From assembly GCA_002897955.1 (NCBI GenBank), contig BDTY01000019.1:1-47084 (forward strand): 47,084 nt of DNA, written 5' to 3'. The DNA comes from an archaeon BMS3Bbin15 (lineage in GTDB: Archaea; Hydrothermarchaeota; Hydrothermarchaeia; Hydrothermarchaeales; BMS3B). Numbering within the stretch: position 1 is the first letter of the stretch; the number at the start of each line of letters is the position of its first letter. Below, one piece after another: positions 8,335-16,043 of the stretch. A program made the translations under genes and the position numbers. The notes below the pieces were generated by a model. That model did not search any database. It saw only the letters and a list, made by a program, of their open reading frames with translations, and had not been told where the DNA came from.

Positions 8335-9219
8335 ATGTTTGAAGGATGCTTTACTGCAATTATTACTCCCTTTAAGAGCTCGGGTGTTAAGCCAGAGGTG
8401 GATTTTGAGGCTTATTCGAGATTAGTTGAGCTTCAAAATTCTGGAAGAGTTGCTGGAATTGTACCCTGTGGCACAACGGGTGAGAGCCCTGTGCTGGATA
8501 ATAGGGAGCATATTAGAGTTATTGAAATTACGGTTGAGAAGGCTAAGGGTAAAGTCATTGCTGGAACTGGCTCAAATTCTACATGGGAGGCAGTTGAAAT
8601 GACAAAACATGCAGAAGATGCTGGAGCTCATGCAAGTCTCCAGGTATGTCCATATTACAATAAGCCTTCTCAGGAAGGGTTATTCAAACATTTTTCTGCA
8701 GTAGCCGAAGCTGTTGATATTCCCATAATATTATACAATATCCCTGGAAGAAGTGCCCTTGAAATTTACCCCGGTACTATGTCAAGGCTGAATGACGAGT
8801 ACTCTAATATTATCGGAGTCAAGGATGCGACAGGCAGACCTGAAGTCTGGAAGGATATTGGAGATGCCTGTGGCAAGGATTTTATTATTCTCTCAGGTAA
8901 TGATTCAGATACTCTCGAGATGATGAGGGGATACGGTGCAAAAGGTGTTATCAGTGTGGCTTCAAATGTTATTCCCGAGAGAATGCAGAAGTTTGTCGAT
9001 TCAGGCTTAAAAAACAACTTTGAAGTCATGGAAAAAGAGCACAGTGCTCTTAAAGAGTTTTTCAATATGCTTTTCATAGACACAAATCCTGTGCCTGTGA
9101 AAGAAGCTATGAATCTCCTGAATATTCCTGCAGGTGGTTTTCGGTTACCTATGTGTGAAACCACACAGGAAAAAAGGGAGAAGATTAAAGAATTACTGAG
9201 AAATTTTGAACTGCTGTGA
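8335..9219 (+). CDS. dapA: 4-hydroxy-tetrahydrodipicolinate synthase (DapA)
   Basis: Condenses pyruvate with aspartate semialdehyde, the first step of the diaminopimelate lysine pathway. It is a 294-residue class I aldolase TIM barrel with the GTTGE loop (47-51), Tyr134 in LYNIPGRS and Schiff-base Lys163 in IGVKDATG. The Arg in NIPGR is the residue that binds the aspartate-semialdehyde carboxylate and separates true DapA from KDG aldolases. Compare the second homologue at 34463-35335, which has NIPVFTG there. dapB begins 4 nt downstream and asd lies at 21197-22246, so most of the entry to the pathway is in the window. Confidence 0.95.
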   Translation: MFEGCFTAIITPFKSSGVKPEVDFEAYSRLVELQNSGRVAGIVPCGTTGESPVLDNREHIRVIEITVEKAKGKVIAGTGSNSTWEAVEMTKHAEDAGAHASLQVCPYYNKPSQEGLFKHFSAVAEAVDIPIILYNIPGRSALEIYPGTMSRLNDEYSNIIGVKDATGRPEVWKDIGDACGKDFIILSGNDSDTLEMMRGYGAKGVISVASNVIPERMQKFVDSGLKNNFEVMEKEHSALKEFFNMLFIDTNPVPVKEAMNLLNIPAGGFRLPMCETTQEKREKIKELLRNFELL

Positions 9220-9223
9220 TAAT

Positions 9224-10045
9224 ATGGTCAGACTGGCTGTTTCTGGTGCCCTGGGCAGGATGGGCTCAGGTATATTGAAGACTGCTTTTAATAATGAAGA
9301 TTTTGATGTGGTTGCTGCCTTTGATGCTCCCGGTAAGGAAGAGATGGGCAGGGATATTGGAGAAGCTCTTGGTGTCGGAAAAATTAATCTTGTCATTGCC
9401 TCCTCTGAAGATATGGAAAAAGTGCTCAGAGATAACAGAGTTGACGTGCTTATAGACTTTACTGCTCCAGAAGCGAGTCTCAGGGCACTTGAGGCATGTG
9501 CTGCTACTGACACCGCCATTGTTATTGGTACCACCGGTTTTACAGGTGAGCAGTTGAAGAGGATTGAAAGCATGGTTGAGGTATCTAACATTGCTCTTGT
9601 GTTATCCCCAAACATGGCTACGGGAGTTAATGTATTCTTTAAAATTGCAGCTGAGATAGCAGAGACTCTTGGAGATGGGTATGATATTGAGATTATAGAT
9701 ATTCACCACAGGTACAAGAAGGATGCACCCTCGGGTACAGCTCTTAAGGCTGGAGAACTTATAGCAGAAAGGCTGGGCAGGGATATTGATAAAGTTGCAG
9801 TATTTGGGAGACAGGGAAAAACAGGAGAGAGAAGCAGAGAGGAGATAGGTTTTCATGCTGTCAGAGCTGGAGATATCGTGGGAGAGCATTTTGTGATTTT
9901 TGCTGGCGAAGGAGAGAGGATTGAACTTGTGCACAGGGCTCATTCCAGGCAGGCTTTTGTGAATGGCGCCCTGAAAGCTGCTCTCTTTGTTGTTGAGTCG
10001 GAGAAGGGCAAAGTATATTCAACCTTTGATGTTCTCGGACTATAA
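9224..10045 (+). CDS. dapB: 4-hydroxy-tetrahydrodipicolinate reductase (DapB)
   Basis: NAD(P)H-dependent reductase acting directly after DapA. An N-terminal Rossmann motif VSGALGRMGSG is followed by GTTGFTGEQ and the catalytic/substrate segment IHHRYKKDAPSGTALKAGE, with conserved His and Lys. A C-terminal AGEGERIELVHRAHSR motif is also present. I use the ATG at 9224, 4 nt after the dapA stop, because the protein then begins MVRLAVSG as family members do. An earlier ATG at 9206 would add six residues and overlap dapA. Length about 273 residues, normal for DapB. It shares the rps17e promoter. Confidence 0.95.
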   Translation: MVRLAVSGALGRMGSGILKTAFNNEDFDVVAAFDAPGKEEMGRDIGEALGVGKINLVIASSEDMEKVLRDNRVDVLIDFTAPEASLRALEACAATDTAIVIGTTGFTGEQLKRIESMVEVSNIALVLSPNMATGVNVFFKIAAEIAETLGDGYDIEIIDIHHRYKKDAPSGTALKAGELIAERLGRDIDKVAVFGRQGKTGERSREEIGFHAVRAGDIVGEHFVIFAGEGERIELVHRAHSRQAFVNGALKAALFVVESEKGKVYSTFDVLGL

Positions 10046-10064
10046 TTTTATTTTATTAAAGTAA

Positions 10065-10138
10065 TGGGGCTGCCCGGATTCGAACCGGAGTCCATGGCTC
10101 CCAAAGCCACGAGGATAACCAAGCTACCCTACAGCCCC
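10065..10138 (-). tRNA. tRNA-Pro (anticodon TGG)
   Basis: The minus strand folds as a tRNA. The 7-bp acceptor stem GGGGCTG/CAGCCCC has discriminator A, the T arm contains GGTTCGAATCC, and the anticodon stem GTGGC/GCCAT encloses loop TTTGGGA with anticodon TGG at positions 34-36. No intron is visible and CCA is not encoded. It lies convergent to dapB. Confidence 0.95.
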
Positions 10139-10225
10139 GCCAGATGTCTCAATTTTCGTTAACGTTACAAACAATATCAAAGCCTCTATTTTTAGGTGCA
10201 CAGATAAACCGGCATATCCGAAAAA

Positions 10226-10233
10226 TTTAAATA
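10226..10233 (+). promoter_or_regulatory. BRE/TATA promoter of dsrC
   Basis: CCGAAAAA followed by TTTAAATA is a good archaeal BRE/TATA pair. The predicted start, about 25 nt on, falls just before the AGGTGGT ribosome site (10255-10261). The ATG is at 10265, giving a very short leader. Confidence 0.6.
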
Positions 10234-10264
10234 CATTATACCTTACTTTTTATCAGGTGGTATA

Positions 10265-10603
10265 ATGGCAAATGTATTAAAAGTTGGAGACAAAGAATTG
10301 CAACTGGATGACGATGGGTATTTAGAGGATTTTGACTCATGGACTCCAGAGGTAGCAGAGGTCTTTGCAAAACAGGACGGAATTACTATGACAGAAGAGC
10401 ACTGGAACATAATAAATTTCCTCAGAGAGTACTATAAGGAATACCAGATTGCTCCAATGATAAGGATTCTGGTTAAGGAAGTAAAGAAGAAATTCGGACC
10501 TGAGAAGGGTAACCTCAAGTATGTATACAAGCTCTTTCCGGGTGGCCCTGCCAAACAGGCATGCAAGTTTGCCGGTCTTCCAAAGCCAACTGGCTGTGTA
10601 TAA
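10265..10603 (+). CDS. dsrC: DsrC-family sulfur carrier protein with both C-terminal cysteines
   Basis: A 112-residue DsrC/TusE/RspA-family protein. The flexible C-terminal arm contains Cys100 (KQACKFAGLP) and penultimate Cys111 (TGCV), 11 residues apart. This is the arrangement of genuine DsrC that carries the sulfite-derived trisulfide for DsrAB. TusE-type proteins keep only the last Cys. The core WTPEVAEVFAKQDGI and the segment EYQIAPMIR also match. In sulfate, sulfite or sulfur metabolisers it works with DsrAB and DsrMKJOP. None of these is nearby here, and it has its own promoter and a likely terminator. Role in this organism: sulfur transfer or dissimilatory sulfite chemistry by inference. 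Confidence 0.92.
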   Translation: MANVLKVGDKELQLDDDGYLEDFDSWTPEVAEVFAKQDGITMTEEHWNIINFLREYYKEYQIAPMIRILVKEVKKKFGPEKGNLKYVYKLFPGGPAKQACKFAGLPKPTGCV

Positions 10604-10624
10604 ACTTCAATCCTATTAAACCCT

Positions 10625-10660
10625 CTATTTTCTAATTTTACTTACTATTTTTTATTTTTA
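10625..10660 (+). terminator. T-rich terminator after dsrC
   Basis: Repeated runs of T (ending near 10659, e.g. CTATTTTTTATTTTT) begin about 20 nt after the dsrC stop, as is usual for archaeal intrinsic termination. No hairpin is needed or seen. The rest of the 10604-10937 spacer contains no convincing gene. Confidence 0.45.
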
Positions 10661-10874
10661 AATTATAAAATTCATGATTGAAAACCTGTTCAGGTCTGGG
10701 AATAAAATTTACAAAAATCTCTCAGATGTTAGAGTCTCGGCTTATTTAAACTTCAAAAATAATTGTTTCACTTTCATCATAATTATCAATATATCATCAA
10801 AAAATGGAAATGGTAGGGATATATAACCGAAATAGGGTGTATTAAGGGGGCAGTTATTTTTGGAGTTTTTTATG

Positions 10875-10919
10875 GGAGATATCTCCTAGAAATATAAAAG
10901 CCCTGTATTCTGTACAGGG
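10875..10919 (+). promoter_or_regulatory. dnaG promoter flanked by a palindrome and a hairpin
   Basis: Three elements follow each other. First is the perfect 12-bp palindrome GGAGATATCTCC (10875-10886). Next is a TATA element AATATAAAAG (10891-10900). Last is a 7-bp inverted repeat CCCTGTA-TTCTG-TACAGGG (10901-10919), which ends about where transcription would start. The palindromes bracket the TATA box and could be operators or, for the second, a 5' hairpin of the dnaG transcript. Confidence 0.45.
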
Positions 10920-10937
10920 ATTCATGAGGTATAAAAC

Positions 10938-12188
10938 ATGGGTAAAATTGATCTTGATACAACTAAATATGTAATACATTCAAAAATTGAAACTAATGGT
11001 GTTGTGGAGAAGCCTGATGTCGTAGGTGCAATATTTGGCCAGACAGAAGGTCTCCTGGGGAATGACCTTGACCTGAGAGAGCTCCAGAAGACAGGTAGAA
11101 TTGGCAGGATTGAAGTTGAAATTTCCACAGCAGCCGGAAAGTCAAAGGGAACAGTTAAGATACCGTCGAGTCTTGACAGAGTGGAGACTGCCATTCTTGC
11201 TGCAGCCCTTGAGACCATAGACCGAGTTGGTCCCTGTGAGTCTCACATCTTAGTGGAAAAGATAGAAGATGTAAGGGTGAGCAAGAGGAAGAAACTAATC
11301 GGAAGAGCCAAGAATATCCTCGAAACCATGATAGATGACATTACTCCTGACAGCATTGAGATAACAGAGGAAGTAAAAGAATCTCTCCGTATGAAGGAAA
11401 TTCAGGGTTATGGTATCGATAAACTTCCTGCAGGGCCAAATATTGATAACAGTGACGCTATAATTGTGGTAGAGGGAAGAGCCGACGTGCTTCTCATGCT
11501 GAAGTATGGTATAAAGAATGCAATTGCTGTTGAGGGTACAAGTGTTCCAAAAACAATAGTTGAGCTGAGCAAGAAGAAAACTGTTACAGCCTTTACAGAT
11601 GGCGACAGAGGAGGTGAACTTATCCTGAGAGAGCTTCTCCAGGTGGGTGAAATTGATTTTGTTGCGAGGGCACCTGAGGGCAAAGAGGTTGAAGAACTCA
11701 CAAAGAAAGAGATATTCAAAGCTCTCCGCAATAAAGTACCTGCAGAACAGGTTATGGAGTATTTCTCCATGCCAAAGAGGGAAGAGGCAAAACCATTTGG
11801 CATCAAAAGGCCCATGAGGCCGTCAGCACCACATCGCAAGGTTGCTGATAAGCCTAAGGTTGTAGAGCCCCAAGAAGAGGAAAACAATGAGATGGTTGAG
11901 AAATTCAAGAGGTTCTTCACAGACCTCAAAGGAACGCTCAAGGCATATCTTCTTGACCAGGAAGGTAATATAATTAAGGAAGTTGCAGTTCGCGACCTTG
12001 CTTCTGCTCTGGATTCATCAAGGGAAAAAGTAAATGTTGTTATATTTGACGGGATTATTACCCAGAGGCTTTCAGAGATAGCAGCAGAGAAGGGTGTTGA
12101 TTACTTAATAGGTGATAAGATTGGAAATCTGACAAAAAAACCTGCTGAAATCAGGCTTCTAAGTTCCAACAACCTTGGTCTCAATTGA
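10938..12188 (+). CDS. dnaG: Archaeal DnaG-like protein (Toprim primase / exosome subunit)
   Basis: A 416-residue archaeal DnaG. In archaea this protein has primase activity in vitro and is a stable subunit of the RNA-degrading exosome, where it promotes poly(A)-rich substrate binding. The N-terminal domain (about 1-165) is followed by a Toprim domain with the catalytic Glu in VVEGRADVL (E179) and DxD in FTDGDRGGE (D221/D223). A charged linker (about 270-325) and a small C-terminal domain complete it. The ATG at 10938 follows a GAGGT site. It is transcribed alone from the promoter described just upstream. Confidence 0.95.
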   Translation: MGKIDLDTTKYVIHSKIETNGVVEKPDVVGAIFGQTEGLLGNDLDLRELQKTGRIGRIEVEISTAAGKSKGTVKIPSSLDRVETAILAAALETIDRVGPCESHILVEKIEDVRVSKRKKLIGRAKNILETMIDDITPDSIEITEEVKESLRMKEIQGYGIDKLPAGPNIDNSDAIIVVEGRADVLLMLKYGIKNAIAVEGTSVPKTIVELSKKKTVTAFTDGDRGGELILRELLQVGEIDFVARAPEGKEVEELTKKEIFKALRNKVPAEQVMEYFSMPKREEAKPFGIKRPMRPSAPHRKVADKPKVVEPQEEENNEMVEKFKRFFTDLKGTLKAYLLDQEGNIIKEVAVRDLASALDSSREKVNVVIFDGIITQRLSEIAAEKGVDYLIGDKIGNLTKKPAEIRLLSSNNLGLN

Positions 12189-12224
12189 TTTTTATCTGAA
12201 GGCACTTAAAATAGTGTGCATGGA

Positions 12225-12280
12225 AGCCCCATCGCAGGACTGCCGGTAGAAGGGTAGTTTGGGGCTGATATACTTTTTTT
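12225..12280 (+). ncRNA. Foldable RNA element after dnaG (terminator or small RNA)
   Basis: AGCCCCA (12225-12231) pairs with TGGGGCT (12260-12266). Nested inside, GACTGCC (12238-12244) pairs with GGTAGTT (12253-12259, two G-U pairs). The loop is 8 nt, there is a 6-nt bulge TCGCAG, and the helices stack on the 3' side. An oligo-T run follows at 12274-12280. This could end dnaG transcription or be a small structured RNA. No C/D or H/ACA box is convincing. Confidence 0.4.
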
Positions 12281-12358
12281 AAAATATACAATGTAGAATA
12301 ACAGAAAGATAGAAATTTATACAAAAGCTTTACTAAGGTAGTAATACTCTCTATTAAA

Positions 12359-13375
12359 ATGAAAGCCTTACCTTTCTCAATCCTGCTGCTGATACTGATA
12401 CTTTCAGGCTGTCTTGCAACCAGTGAAAATAAACTGAATAAAAGCTCAGAGATACTACAGCAGGATAAAAACTTTATGGATGTTTTTGTAAAGGGAGATT
12501 CTGCCTATGTAACTTCTAACTGGGGGCTTTACATAATAAATCTCTCCAATGAAGTTAAACCAGAGATTATTGGAAAGTTTAAGACTCCAGGGCAGGCAGA
12601 GGGGATTTTTGTGAGGGATGGGATTGCATATATTGCTGATGGTCTTGATGGTCTTGTCATTGTAAATGTTTCCAATCTATCTTCTCCCACGGTTATATCT
12701 AACCTGAGTTACAGTGGAAATTTCAAGAGAGTTGTGGTTGAAGGTGACATCGCTTATATTGGGGATTTTAATCCTGTTGACGGTCTTGTTGTTGTAAATA
12801 TCTCGGATGCAAGAAACCCGAGAGTTATATCCAGCTATAACCTTCCGGGTTATGGACATGTAAGGGATTTTTATATTAACAGACACTTAATTTTCCTGGC
12901 TGATTTCACCGGAGGGTTAAAAATACTCAATAAAAGTTTAGTTACTGAAAAAGAGAACCCTTTGATAGCCAATGTCCCACTTAATGGTGTTGCATATTCA
13001 GTAACGACTCTCGGAAAATATGCCGTGGTTGCCTGTTCAGATGCAGGTCTTGCTCTTATGGATATCTCAAATATAAGTGACCCCAGAGTACTCTCCTACA
13101 AAATTGTCTCGCAATATGCCATAAAAGTAAGAAGTTACAGGAATATTATATATGTCACCACAGGAAACGATGGAATTATTTCTTTAAAGATAAATGGGAA
13201 TTCTCTTGAAGAACTGGGTAGATATAATACCGGAGGGAATGCTTTTGGATTCTTTATACGGAAAAATAGGATTTATCTGGCAGACTATAATAAAGGACTT
13301 ATAATTCTTAATATTTCCCGGCCAGAAAATATAGAAGAAATCTCAGACATAACTCCCAGAGGTGAGGTTTATTAA
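12359..13375 (+). CDS. LVIVD-repeat beta-propeller lipoprotein
   Basis: A 338-residue exported protein. A hydrophobic signal (about 3-16) ends in the lipobox-like LILSGC (Cys18), suggesting a lipid anchor on the outer face of the membrane. The rest consists of about seven copies of an LVIVD-type repeat (GLYIINLSNE, GLVIVNVSNL, GLVVVNISDA, GLALMDISNI, GLIILNISRP), each one blade of a beta-propeller. No catalytic motif is seen. A binding or sensing role is likely. Its end overlaps the start of the next sensor kinase by 14 nt, so it is probably co-expressed and may act with it. Confidence 0.82.
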   Translation: MKALPFSILLLILILSGCLATSENKLNKSSEILQQDKNFMDVFVKGDSAYVTSNWGLYIINLSNEVKPEIIGKFKTPGQAEGIFVRDGIAYIADGLDGLVIVNVSNLSSPTVISNLSYSGNFKRVVVEGDIAYIGDFNPVDGLVVVNISDARNPRVISSYNLPGYGHVRDFYINRHLIFLADFTGGLKILNKSLVTEKENPLIANVPLNGVAYSVTTLGKYAVVACSDAGLALMDISNISDPRVLSYKIVSQYAIKVRSYRNIIYVTTGNDGIISLKINGNSLEELGRYNTGGNAFGFFIRKNRIYLADYNKGLIILNISRPENIEEISDITPRGEVY

Positions 13376-14828
13376 GAAACTGAGTATAGGAACAAAGGTT
13401 ATACTGATGGTAGGTGTAGTCATGCTGGTTTTGATAATAAGCCTCTTCAGTCTGTTATATAATGAAAATAGGGAAAGTACATATCTCCAGCTAAAGGAAC
13501 AGGCCCAAAGTATTGCTGACCAAGTTGTTTTGTTCAGACTATGGAATGCCCAGAACAAAGAACGCATAGAGCCTGTACTTTCAGTTCTCTCCAATAAGAA
13601 ATTCAAATATAAATGGAAGATGGTTTCAACAAAGCCAATAGGGTCTGAAAATCTTCCTCAGGATGAATTTCAGCTGCATGCAATTCAGGGTTTTGAAAAT
13701 AATCCTTCTGATATTTATAGAATTTATAAATCCAATAAAAAGGATTTTTTTGAGTATGCAGGCCCTATAATTATGGAGAAACCCTGCCTGCGATGCCATA
13801 TAGACCAGGGCTACAGAAAAGGCGACATACATGGTGCAATTATTGTAACCATACCCATGAATGAAGTTGAAAAGAATCTGCAGATTACAAAAAGCTACCT
13901 TGCTGCTTCAGCCATTATTCTCCTTACAAGTATTATGGTTCTCCTCTATTTTATAATTCAAAATACTGTTATACGTCATCTTCATACGCTGATGAAAGCC
14001 TTCAGAAAAGTTGGAAAAGGAGATTACAATACCACTCTTGAAGTGGATAGAGGAGATGAGATAGGAGAACTTTCGAGGTCCTTTAACAGAATGGTAACAG
14101 AACTTCGTTCAAAAGAAAAACAGCTCATTCAGAGCGAGAAACTTGCCACAGTCGGTAAACTTGCAGCAGGAGTTGCTCACGAAATAAACAATCCCCTTGC
14201 AAATATATCTCTTTATGCCCAGATGCTCTACAGGAAAATCAGAGACCCTGATACAAGAAAAAAGTTAAAAATAATAGAAGAGCAGGCAGACCAGACAGCG
14301 ACTATTGTAAAAAGCCTGCTGGAATTCTCAAGACAAGCTGAACCTAAATTTGAGCTTGTTGATTTCAATGATATAGTCAATAAAACATTAAATATCCTCG
14401 AACCACAGATATATTTAAATAAAATAAATGTTAAATTAAAACTCGATAAAAATCTGCCGAAGATATATGCTGACCCTATACAGATACAGCAGGTGCTGGT
14501 AAATATAGTTACAAATGCAGTTCAGGCAATGGAAGGGAAGGATGATGCCCATCTGGAAATTATTACTCGAAGTAAAGGAGATAAGGTTATGATTGTGGTG
14601 AGGGATAATGGAGTAGGCATACTTGAAGAAAATCTTGATAAGATATTTGATCCCTTCTTCTCCACAAAGGGCGTAGGAAAAGGTACAGGTTTAGGATTGT
14701 CTGTCAGTTATGGAATTATTGAAAATCATGGGGGAGAAATAAAGGTGAAGAGTAAACCGGGACACGGTTCAATTTTCATAATAATATTACCAGAAGGTGA
14801 AGAAAATGGCGAGAATACTTATAGCTGA
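13362..14828 (+). CDS. Membrane histidine kinase with a periplasmic c-heme-type (CxxCH) sensor domain
   Basis: A 488-residue protein. TM1 lies at about 12-33. An extracytoplasmic domain (about 34-178) carries CLRCH at 142-146, resembling the Tll0287-like/DUF3365 heme sensor domain. TM2 is at about 180-200, HAMP at about 201-253, HisKA with VAHEINNPL (His273), and HATPase_c with NIVTNAVQAM, DNGVGI and GTGLGLSVSYGI. This layout is typical of bacterial NtrB-like kinases, suggesting transfer. A single covalently bound heme would allow sensing of redox state, NO, CO or O2. The start is GTG at 13362, inside the lipoprotein gene. The response regulator overlaps the 3' end by 23 nt. Ligand is inference. 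Confidence 0.88.
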   Translation: MRFIKKLSIGTKVILMVGVVMLVLIISLFSLLYNENRESTYLQLKEQAQSIADQVVLFRLWNAQNKERIEPVLSVLSNKKFKYKWKMVSTKPIGSENLPQDEFQLHAIQGFENNPSDIYRIYKSNKKDFFEYAGPIIMEKPCLRCHIDQGYRKGDIHGAIIVTIPMNEVEKNLQITKSYLAASAIILLTSIMVLLYFIIQNTVIRHLHTLMKAFRKVGKGDYNTTLEVDRGDEIGELSRSFNRMVTELRSKEKQLIQSEKLATVGKLAAGVAHEINNPLANISLYAQMLYRKIRDPDTRKKLKIIEEQADQTATIVKSLLEFSRQAEPKFELVDFNDIVNKTLNILEPQIYLNKINVKLKLDKNLPKIYADPIQIQQVLVNIVTNAVQAMEGKDDAHLEIITRSKGDKVMIVVRDNGVGILEENLDKIFDPFFSTKGVGKGTGLGLSVSYGIIENHGGEIKVKSKPGHGSIFIIILPEGEENGENTYS

Positions 14829-15456
14829 AGATGATGTCGGATTGAGAAAAGGTCTGGAAGAGATGATGAAGGAAGAGAACTATGAAGTAGTTGCAGTAGA
14901 TGATGGTAGAAAAGTTCTTGATGAAATAAAAAATAAGGATTTTGATGTACTTCTCACAGACCTTGTCATGCCTGAGCTTGGTGGCATGGAGTTGTTAACA
15001 GAGGTAAAGAGAATAAGACCAGAGATGAAGGTAATTATTATAACTGCTTTTGCAACTATAGACAGCGCTGTTGAGGCAATAAAAAAGGGTGCCAGCGATT
15101 ATATAGAAAAGCCTTTCAAGATAAACGAGGTGCAGAATACTGTAAGAAAGGTGCTTGAAGAGTCTAAGTTTGAGAAAGAATCAAAAAATCTTGTTGGTAA
15201 GATATCTGATGAGGTGATAAAAGCTCTCTCCAATCCAATAAGAAGAAAGACTGTTGAATATCTGTATGGAAGGGATAAGGTGAGATTCAGGGAAATCAGA
15301 GACTATCTGAAGATAGAGGACCCTGCAAAGCTGAGTTTCCATCTTAAAATCCTTAAGAATGCAGCGCTTGTTGAACAGGACCAGGATAGAAAGTATATGA
15401 TAACACAGCAGGGAAAGAAGACTATTGAGGTACTTGGAGAGGTGGAAATTAAATAA
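14806..15456 (+). CDS. Response regulator with C-terminal winged-helix DNA-binding domain
   Basis: About 216 residues. Receiver domain (1-120): acidic pair in AEDD, phospho-acceptor Asp52 in LLTDLVMPE, conserved Thr in IITAFAT and Lys in YIEKPF. After a short linker comes an ArsR/HTH_20-like winged helix (about 130-216) starting KALSNPIRRKTVEYLY and containing the recognition segment KLSFHLKILKNAALV. True receiver-plus-DNA-binding regulators are uncommon in archaea, where most receivers stand alone. I start at ATG 14806, 6 nt after AAGGTGA. A GTG at 14797 is the alternative. It is the obvious partner of the overlapping heme-type kinase. Confidence 0.9.
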   Translation: MARILIAEDDVGLRKGLEEMMKEENYEVVAVDDGRKVLDEIKNKDFDVLLTDLVMPELGGMELLTEVKRIRPEMKVIIITAFATIDSAVEAIKKGASDYIEKPFKINEVQNTVRKVLEESKFEKESKNLVGKISDEVIKALSNPIRRKTVEYLYGRDKVRFREIRDYLKIEDPAKLSFHLKILKNAALVEQDQDRKYMITQQGKKTIEVLGEVEIK

Positions 15457-15458
15457 TA

Positions 15459-15992
15459 TCAGTAAATAAGCTCGTTCAGTTCGTCTATAAGGCTTTCCCT
15501 TTTAATTTCATTCCTGACTTCTCTCTGTAGATATTCAACAACCCTCTTGGCCCTGCTTAACCTCTCCTGCTCTTTTTTCAGCTCATCGTGAATTCCTTTA
15601 AGCTCCTTAATCTTATCCCATCCCTCAAGTTGAGATATTTCTCTGAATTTCTTAATAAGATTCTCGAACTGGGGGGAGATATCCTCCACGCCTTCTTCCT
15701 CTTCAGGCAGAAAAGTTTCTATATAAAAGTAATCCGGTGAAATTTTCACTTCCAGAATAATATCCTCTGAAATATTATAGTATTTTCTTGGCCGACCCTT
15801 CTCGATTTTCTCATAATTACTATTCAGTATTCCTGCCTTTCGCATGAGTTCAAGATGTTCAATAACGGCTTTCTGACCAATGTTCAGAACCTGAGATATT
15901 TCACTCACATAACAGGGGCGTTCCGCAAGAATATTCAAAATACCTCTCCTGGTTACATTTCCCAGAAGATTGAGGAGAATCTCCATTTCCAT
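15459..15992 (-). CDS. ArsR-like HTH transcriptional regulator with C-terminal coiled coil
   Basis: About 177 residues. An N-terminal winged helix (LLGNVTRRGILNIL, then PCYVSEISQVLNIGQKAVIEHLELM) includes a wing region KGRPRKYYNI. A C-terminal charged coiled coil (about 110-175) probably dimerises the protein. I start at the ATG at 15992, directly before the helix-turn-helix. The frame extends to a TTG at 16037, but a TATA-like AATAAAAATA lies inside that extension (about 16022-16031). The gene lies directly downstream of, and on the same strand as, an efflux transporter, so it may regulate that transporter. General fold resembles SurR-type regulators, but the SurR CxxC is not present. Confidence 0.78.
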   Translation of the reverse strand: MEMEILLNLLGNVTRRGILNILAERPCYVSEISQVLNIGQKAVIEHLELMRKAGILNSNYEKIEKGRPRKYYNISEDIILEVKISPDYFYIETFLPEEEEGVEDISPQFENLIKKFREISQLEGWDKIKELKGIHDELKKEQERLSRAKRVVEYLQREVRNEIKRESLIDELNELIY

Positions 15993-16043
15993 ACCATCTG
16001 AATGAAGTTTAACAATGCAAATATTTTTATTAACCAAAGGTTA

